Source: PALSA-243 sp036268375
Lineage (GTDB): Bacteria; Acidobacteriota; Terriglobia; Bryobacterales; Bryobacteraceae
Length of the DNA: 6,519 nucleotides
Assembly: GCA_036268375.1 (NCBI GenBank)
Contig: DATAUH010000352.1
Coordinates: forward strand, 1 to 6,519
Direction: 5' to 3'
Made by a program: the position numbers and the translations under genes. Below, piece after piece: positions 1-3,563 of this stretch (positions within the stretch are counted from its first letter, which is position 1; each line of letters begins with the position of its first letter). The notes beneath the pieces were generated by a model that made no database searches, was not told the DNA's origin, and worked only from the letters and a program-made list of their open reading frames with translations.

Positions 1-256
1 ATCGTGCAACCGACTCAAACGCGGACCGGCGCGGAGCACGCGGCTTCGAAGGAGATTGAATATCATTCGGCCTCCGACTTCGTCTTACCGGGCGGCAGAA
101 AGAGCCTCTTTCCTCCGAAGTATTGACACTCGACCGATTGATTTTGCGCTTGTGGGAAAGACAGTGTGTGTTGATTAAGCTAGCCGACGGCTCAGGCGAG
201 CAACATGGCTCGATGAACCTGGCCTTCGCCGGCACTGTCTTTCCCCGACATTTTCG
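1..256. other. Non-coding flank downstream of the small basic protein gene
   Basis: I see no convincing coding frame on either strand. The stretch holds a 15-base odd palindrome at 98-112 (GAAAGAG, C, CTCTTTC), a direct repeat of CCTCCGA at 71-77 and 112-118, and the larger inverted-repeat segment at 154-245 described separately. A perfect -35-like TTGACA is at 123-128, but no -10 hexamer follows at 16-18 bases, so I do not call a promoter. The edge of the window cuts off whatever lies to the left. Confidence 0.6.
154..245. repeat. 13-bp inverted repeat closing a foldable 66-base segment; possible structured RNA
   Basis: GGGAAAGACAGTG at 154-166 is the exact reverse complement of CACTGTCTTTCCC at 233-245. 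Inside, AGCC/GGCT (182-185 / 189-192) closes a 3-base loop. Directly next to it, CAGG/CCTG (193-196 / 218-221) plus CGAGC/GCTCG (197-201 / 208-212) forms a 9-bp hairpin with a 6-base loop and a 5-base bulge (213-217). Together this resembles a three-way junction in which two arms abut. Neither strand shows a clear promoter, and there is no U-tract after the closing stem. The right arm lies 11 bases past the stop of the minus-strand small basic protein, so it could be the 3' end of that transcript, an independent RNA, or a small repetitive element with inverted ends. The repeat itself is certain; its function is inference. Confidence 0.5.
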
Positions 257-541
257 CTAGGAAGCTTTCTTCGATGAGGCGGACTTCTTCTTAGCCTGTC
301 CGCCCGTACGCTTGGCGGCCCATATTTGTTTCATGTGCTCCGACAGCCGCTTGCGTCCCGCTGGTGTAAGGCCGCCCTTACGCGCAGCTTTCGCGGGAGG
401 TGCTGTTTCCGCCGATGGAGGCGGAAGTTTGACGCTCGCGGTCTCCCCGGCGCCGAAAACCTTCTCGAGGGAAAGTAACGCCTCCTCGATGGCCTTTCTC
501 TGTTTTATTAACTCCTGCATGACTTCCTTTATTCCGTTCAT
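257..541 (-). CDS. Small basic protein, helical N-terminus and Lys-rich tail; possible nucleic-acid-binding protein
   Basis: This is a 94-residue protein of unknown function. Residues 1-30 look like one amphipathic helix (Ile4, Val7, Leu11 and the Ile18 to Val28 stretch on one face) that could form a coiled coil. Residues 31-54 are a Pro/Ala-rich linker. Residues 56-78 carry a compact motif, GLTPAGRKRLSEHMKQIWAA followed by KR, and the tail 79-94 is Lys/Ser-rich. I recall similar 'S/TPxxRxRIxxAxxxRWA' motifs near the C-terminus of small hypothetical proteins in Acidobacteriota; this is memory, not a search. Basic charge and the Arg-Trp type motif suggest nucleic-acid contact. The ATG at 541-539 is well supported by GGAGGAG at 552-546, 4-6 bases upstream. 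No signal peptide is visible, so it should be cytoplasmic. It may be the last gene of the minus-strand set, although a hairpin separates it from the hydrolase. Confidence 0.75.
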   Translation of the reverse strand: MNGIKEVMQELIKQRKAIEEALLSLEKVFGAGETASVKLPPPSAETAPPAKAARKGGLTPAGRKRLSEHMKQIWAAKRTGGQAKKKSASSKKAS

Positions 542-545
542 GGTT

Positions 546-552
546 CTCCTCC
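546..552 (-). promoter_or_regulatory. Strong Shine-Dalgarno of the small basic protein gene
   Basis: On the minus strand GGAGGAG precedes AACC and the ATG at 541. It fixes this start against the overlapping open frame in another register that begins further upstream, because that frame has no such site and runs through this one. Confidence 0.75.
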
Positions 553-586
553 ATATCCGAGCTTAAAGCATCCTGCTGCAAAATGG

Positions 587-636
587 CTGGGCCACACCCC
601 CTCGGCCAAGGCCGACGTCGAGGCTTATAGGCCCAG
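587..636 (-). terminator. Nested inverted repeat after the hydrolase gene; possible terminator or intercistronic hairpin
   Basis: CTGGGCC (587-593) pairs with GGCCCAG (630-636). Within it, CCTCG (600-604) pairs with CGAGG (619-623), or alternatively TCGGCC (602-607) with GGCCGA (610-615). It starts 11 bases after the hydrolase stop on the minus strand. The transcript after the stem reads CCAUUUUGC, a weak U-run, so an intrinsic terminator is possible but not typical. It could instead be an mRNA-stabilising hairpin that sets different levels for the hydrolase and the downstream small protein. Confidence 0.4.
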
Positions 637-647
637 GGTGATTAGGA

Positions 648-1934
648 TCACTCGGGGCGGGCCGTATCACCGGCGGCGTAATGATGCCATTGCACGCCCA
701 CGGCCCATCGCGGCCGGAAGCCTTTCCATGTTTGACTGCCGGCTGGTGATTTGACAGGGATGGTGACGTAAGCGTGCTTCGATTCGTCACCTTTCAGATA
801 CAGATCGAGAAAAGCTGTGATGAAGTGCTGATTGATTGCGCTGATTCGATCTTTGCGCCAGACTGGCTCATCGAAAAAGGCGCGAGTGGTGAAATTACCG
901 AGAGCTTCGGGAGGCGGGGGATTGCCTCCGACGTTGTGGCGCGCGTTCTCGAAGACTAACAGGTATCGTTCTGAATTCACGGCATTGTTGAAGGCTTTGC
1001 GAGTTCCTTGCTCGAAGCCGGATACATCGTCCTGATCACCGGCTATGAAGAGTGAGGGGATGCGTATGCCGGCAAGTCCCTCGGCGTCCCAGTTGTTTTG
1101 AGGTGGCTGATTGCCCCAGGGGGCGATGGCGACGACGGCTTTTATGTGTTGGCGTGGGCGGGCTTGGAAGTCTTTGTTGTCAGCGAGCCAATGTTCGAAG
1201 TAGCCGCCGGGGATGGCTTTGGCAGACCCGCCTTGGCGGCTGTAGCCCGCGCCGGCAGTGGCAAGCGCACCATAACCGCCCATGGAGTAGCCGACGATGG
1301 CGACGCGGTCGGGATCGATGAGGTCGTGCAGGAAATCATCGGGTTTGTGAGAACGGTCGCGGAGGGCGTCGATGGTGAATGTCTGATCGGCGGCGCGGTT
1401 TAAGAGAGTGCTGACGAAGGCACGCTGCTGACCGAAGACAGAGTCGGTGTGATCGATGGAGGCGACGACGTATCCCTTCGAGGCCAGATTTTCGGTGAGC
1501 CACGTGAGGAAGAGGCGAGAGCCGGGATATCCGTGGGAGACCACAACTAATGGGAACGTGGTGGTCTTTACCGGCGGCGCATCGCGCAAGGCCTTGCCGG
1601 GTATTTGAAAGGTGGTGGGTACGCCGGGCTGAGGCATGCCGGGCATGGCGCTCTCATAATTGACGCGCTCCTCTTTACCGGCTGGAATGGAAGCGGGGTA
1701 CCAGATTTCGATGGTGAGCGGGCGATCGTACAGAGGCGCTTTGCCGGTGGCTTTATCGAAGTGGAGGATATCCGGCTGCTGCGGATGCACGAGTTCGATG
1801 GTGCGAACTCCGACGGCAAAGGCGCCGCGCGCCGCCAGCTCCGGTGAGTCTATGGGCGGAACGCTGAAGTAGGTTACGGTGTTTTGCTGCCCGAAGCAGC
1901 ATACACCCAACAACAGAATGCGCGCGAGTTTCAT
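648..1934 (-). CDS. Exported alpha/beta hydrolase, PAF-acetylhydrolase / predicted dienelactone hydrolase type (COG4188-like)
   Basis: This 428-residue serine hydrolase should cleave ester or similar acyl bonds; the substrate is unknown. A short Sec signal peptide is visible: MKLAR, then a hydrophobic ILLLGVCCFG, with likely cleavage near Gln16. The N-terminal part has the hallmark Gly-Val-Arg-Thr (42-45) and RPLTIEIWYP (71-80). HGYPG (134-138) fits the oxyanion-hole strand. GYSMG (215-219) gives nucleophile Ser217. Asp300-Asp303 in GDQDD holds the probable acid, and His333 in ARHN is the probable general base, so the triad looks intact. The C-terminal WKGFRPRWAVG (403-413) is also typical of the group. 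The ATG at 1934 has no Shine-Dalgarno. It overlaps by ATGA the stop of a 22-codon ORF that has one, suggesting translational coupling. The upstream neighbour is the exported DUF2891 gene, probably in the same transcript. The family assignment is firm; the physiological role is not. Confidence 0.9.
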   Translation of the reverse strand: MKLARILLLGVCCFGQQNTVTYFSVPPIDSPELAARGAFAVGVRTIELVHPQQPDILHFDKATGKAPLYDRPLTIEIWYPASIPAGKEERVNYESAMPGMPQPGVPTTFQIPGKALRDAPPVKTTTFPLVVVSHGYPGSRLFLTWLTENLASKGYVVASIDHTDSVFGQQRAFVSTLLNRAADQTFTIDALRDRSHKPDDFLHDLIDPDRVAIVGYSMGGYGALATAGAGYSRQGGSAKAIPGGYFEHWLADNKDFQARPRQHIKAVVAIAPWGNQPPQNNWDAEGLAGIRIPSLFIAGDQDDVSGFEQGTRKAFNNAVNSERYLLVFENARHNVGGNPPPPEALGNFTTRAFFDEPVWRKDRISAINQHFITAFLDLYLKGDESKHAYVTIPVKSPAGSQTWKGFRPRWAVGVQWHHYAAGDTARPE

Positions 1935-1999
1935 TTTCGATTCGCAGAAGGGGTGAAAGTCGTTTCCACTGGCGCGGCCTGGGTTACCGCCAGAGCCAT
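1931..1999 (-). CDS. Putative 22-residue leader ORF overlapping the hydrolase start
   Basis: ATG at 1999-1997 is preceded by AGAGGAATAAGT, a good ribosome-binding site with about 7 bases from GAGG to the ATG. The frame reads MALAVTQAAPVETTFTPSAN then RK and stops at TGA 1933-1931. That TGA overlaps the hydrolase ATG (1934-1932) in the form ATGA. The hydrolase has no purine-rich site of its own just upstream, so ribosomes ending the leader would be the natural source of initiation. The peptide has no run of a single regulatory amino acid that would suggest classical attenuation, and I recognise no family. It could be chance, as a short frame this size often is; the good binding site plus exact overlap is the argument for it. 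Confidence 0.4.
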   Translation of the reverse strand: MALAVTQAAPVETTFTPSANRK

Positions 2000-2022
2000 A
2001 CTTATTCCTCTTCGGTCGTGGC

Positions 2023-2040
2023 TTCGTTTCGCGAAACGAA
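2023..2040. promoter_or_regulatory. 18-bp perfect palindrome between DUF2891 and the hydrolase; candidate operator or mRNA hairpin
   Basis: TTCGTTTCGCGAAACGAA is its own reverse complement over all 18 bases. It lies 30 bases after the DUF2891 stop and 12 bases before the leader ORF's ribosome-binding site. No U-tract follows on either strand, so a standard intrinsic terminator is unlikely. The length and perfect symmetry fit a dimeric repressor site (TetR, GntR or LacI class, for example), but no regulator gene is in the window. In RNA it would form a 7-bp stem with a CGCG loop. Confidence 0.5.
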
Positions 2041-2070
2041 CAGTCACGCCGCCGCCCAAATCTCTTTCAC

Positions 2071-3264
2071 TCACTTGCCAGCGCTCAAGGCATGTCCATA
2101 CAAAAGGGCGTAGGTGGCGAACCAGTGGCTCCCTTCGTACCCAGCGTTGCCTATGCGCTCAAAGCCTACACTGGCGTTGATTGCCGCCAAACGTCTCAGC
2201 ACCGGCACGCGCGAATCGTTGGAGGGAAGCATATTGGCGATTGCAACAAGATCCTCTGCGCGAGAGAAGGCCAGGCCGATAAGATGCGATTTCGCCCCGA
2301 CTAAGTCGTCCTTGCTAAACTCACCAGACTCCGCGGGTGTAATTATGGGCTTAAACGAAGTCGAATAGAGCGGGGGAAGAAAGTCGTTCAACCACGCTGC
2401 AAAGTGATCTTTGTCCATCAATCTGCTCATCAGGCGCGCTTCGGTAAGGCACGGCGATAGAAAATCGGTCCCGGCAGGTTCATAGGCGGTGGGACAAGTG
2501 CGGTCTTCTCCAAAGAACCGGTTGTCCGTCTTCACAATTGCGTCGCGAAGCGGTTCGTCGGGAATGACATCCGTGTAGTCCAGCATGACTGTGCTGACGT
2601 TGGCAGTATTGGGATGCATTCCCCCGCGAACCGGATAGCGAAGATCCTTGAAATACTGCACCAATTTCTTCGAGACTTCCTGCGCCAATGGAGCCATATT
2701 GTCGGACCACTGCTTCGCCTCGGGAAGATTCCATGTCTTCAGTTCGGCATATAGTTTTAGGACCCATGCATAGCCGTATGGGATTTCAAACCTCTTGGCA
2801 TTCTTTAAAAATTCAATCTCACCATCGACGTTGGTCTTGCCCAAGTGATCTTTCAGGCGGTCACGGATCAAAGCGCCAATCGGAATCCCCGGGAAGTTTT
2901 TGGCTACGTAGACCAAAGCCCATAGCGAATGCACAGCTGAATGCCAGTCGGAACAGCCGTAGAAGATGCGATTCTTCTCGAACCCCTCGGTCAAGTGCGG
3001 CTTCCCATCCTGAACCCATAAGTAATCCGCGCGGCCTTCGGGAAATGCCTGGGGGTGGTCCACACAGGAGAGCGGCAGACTCACGAGCGCAAGCGCCTGC
3101 GCTTGATCGATTGGCGGAAGCTTCGCGTCCGGCAGAGCCTTCAGAAAGGCTGCGTTCCTGGTGGTGGAATCGTCATCTTTCGGTTGTCCGAAGGTGGGGC
3201 AGAGCGCGATTAACAAAACCGCCGCTGCTCTCAGGCTAAGCCGCATGCGAATGGGGTCGGGCAT
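2071..3264 (-). CDS. DUF2891 family protein with signal peptide
   Basis: This 397-residue protein belongs, by recognised motifs, to the DUF2891 family, whose function is uncharacterised as far as I know. Family signatures in order: FYGCSDWHSAVHSLWAL (101-117), PYGYAWVLKL (162-171), PVRGGMHPNTA (211-221), a long block from Cys257 to Met279 containing CPTAYEPAGTDFLSPC, SHLIGLAFSRA (326-336) and GYEGSHWFATYA (375-386). The conserved acids, His and Trp, with an all-helical look, are reminiscent of alpha/alpha-toroid carbohydrate-active enzymes; that is inference only. Residues 1-27 form a Sec signal peptide (basic MRLSLR, hydrophobic AAAVLLIALC, then PTFGQ), so this copy should be exported, whereas I think of the family as mainly cytoplasmic. 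The ATG at 3264 is supported by AAGGAG 5 bases upstream; Met7 is a weaker alternative. It is divergent from the receptor gene and probably co-transcribed with the hydrolase. Confidence 0.88.
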   Translation of the reverse strand: MPDPIRMRLSLRAAAVLLIALCPTFGQPKDDDSTTRNAAFLKALPDAKLPPIDQAQALALVSLPLSCVDHPQAFPEGRADYLWVQDGKPHLTEGFEKNRIFYGCSDWHSAVHSLWALVYVAKNFPGIPIGALIRDRLKDHLGKTNVDGEIEFLKNAKRFEIPYGYAWVLKLYAELKTWNLPEAKQWSDNMAPLAQEVSKKLVQYFKDLRYPVRGGMHPNTANVSTVMLDYTDVIPDEPLRDAIVKTDNRFFGEDRTCPTAYEPAGTDFLSPCLTEARLMSRLMDKDHFAAWLNDFLPPLYSTSFKPIITPAESGEFSKDDLVGAKSHLIGLAFSRAEDLVAIANMLPSNDSRVPVLRRLAAINASVGFERIGNAGYEGSHWFATYALLYGHALSAGK

Positions 3265-3284
3265 CGAAGCTCCTTACGGCTTCG
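3265..3284 (-). promoter_or_regulatory. Ribosome-binding site of DUF2891 in the loop of a perfect hairpin
   Basis: On the minus-strand mRNA, CGAAGC and GCUUCG form a 6-bp perfect stem with an 8-base loop CGUAAGGA that holds most of the Shine-Dalgarno AAGGAG. The 3' arm directly abuts the AUG at 3264. The hairpin could present the site in a loop or limit its use; no regulator of it can be named. Confidence 0.45.
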
Positions 3285-3339
3285 CACAAATGTAGTCTGT
3301 AACACGAAGAGACCTGTTTGCCAGCCGTGGTGCGATGAT

Positions 3340-3380
3340 ACCGGTTTCACCTGTGAACGGCAAGATCCGAAACGGCCGGT
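3340..3380. repeat. Inverted repeats in the divergent promoter region
   Basis: TTCAC-CT-GTGAA (3346-3357) is a short palindrome. It sits inside a larger imperfect inverted repeat: ACCGG+TTTC (3340-3348) against GAAA+CCGGT (3369-3380, with a 3-base CGG insert). It lies about 50-90 bases upstream of the receptor's -35 box and 75-115 bases upstream of the DUF2891 start, where a shared regulator could bind. The symmetry is modest and may be chance. Confidence 0.25.
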
Positions 3381-3430
3381 GGACTTGTGTGAGTTTGCGC
3401 ACGAATGAGTGGAGCCTCAGCAGAGTTTTC

Positions 3431-3459
3431 TTGACCGCAAAATCTGCTCATCCTATAAT
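3431..3459 (+). promoter_or_regulatory. Near-consensus sigma-70 promoter of the TonB-dependent receptor gene
   Basis: TTGACC at 3431-3436 matches the -35 consensus at five of six positions. TATAAT at 3454-3459 is a perfect -10, and the spacer is exactly 17 bases. Transcription should begin near 3466, leaving an untranslated leader of roughly 97 bases before the GTG start. That leader contains a small hairpin (GCGG 3503-3506 / CCGC 3511-3514) and an alternative pairing of CCGC with GCGG at 3526-3529. Confidence 0.8.
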
Positions 3460-3547
3460 TCCTCCCAATCACAACCTGACGTTAGAACGGGGCGTCGTAT
3501 CTGCGGCATTCCGCCGGGTGTTTCAGCGGGAGATAGTTGGCCAAGTC

Positions 3548-3554
3548 TAGGAGG
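3548..3554 (+). promoter_or_regulatory. Shine-Dalgarno TAGGAGG deciding the receptor start
   Basis: AGGAGG at 3549-3554 is followed by 9 bases and then GTG at 3564. The site lies inside the longest open frame, which begins at a TTG at 3537. That TTG has only a weak GGGAGA upstream and would add nine residues before the signal peptide, so the GTG is the better start. Confidence 0.8.
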
Positions 3555-3563
3555 ACTATTTCT

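Noticed and set aside
123..151. TTGACA at 123-128 as a promoter for the 154-245 segment
   Set aside because: The position 17 bases downstream is GCGCTT, with no usable -10 at nearby spacings.
378..581. 67-codon minus-strand frame overlapping the small basic protein
   Set aside because: It starts at a TTG without a ribosome-binding site, runs through the strong site of the 94-residue gene and has a low-complexity Arg/Ser composition typical of an out-of-frame reading.
648..1934. Lipoprotein signal in the hydrolase (LLGVC)
   Set aside because: The residue before the cysteine is Val, where a lipobox needs Gly, Ala or Ser, so a plain Sec signal is more likely.
2023..2040. The 18-bp palindrome as an intrinsic terminator of DUF2891
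   Set aside because: No U-tract follows on the minus strand; the next bases are GCCACGACC.
2688..3239. 183-codon plus-strand open frame opposite DUF2891
   Set aside because: It is antisense to a well-recognised family domain, rich in Arg, Ser and Pro, and has no convincing start site.
3335..3550. 71-codon plus-strand open frame upstream of the receptor
   Set aside because: It has no ribosome-binding site, spans the strong promoter of the receptor, ends in that gene's Shine-Dalgarno and resembles no family I know.
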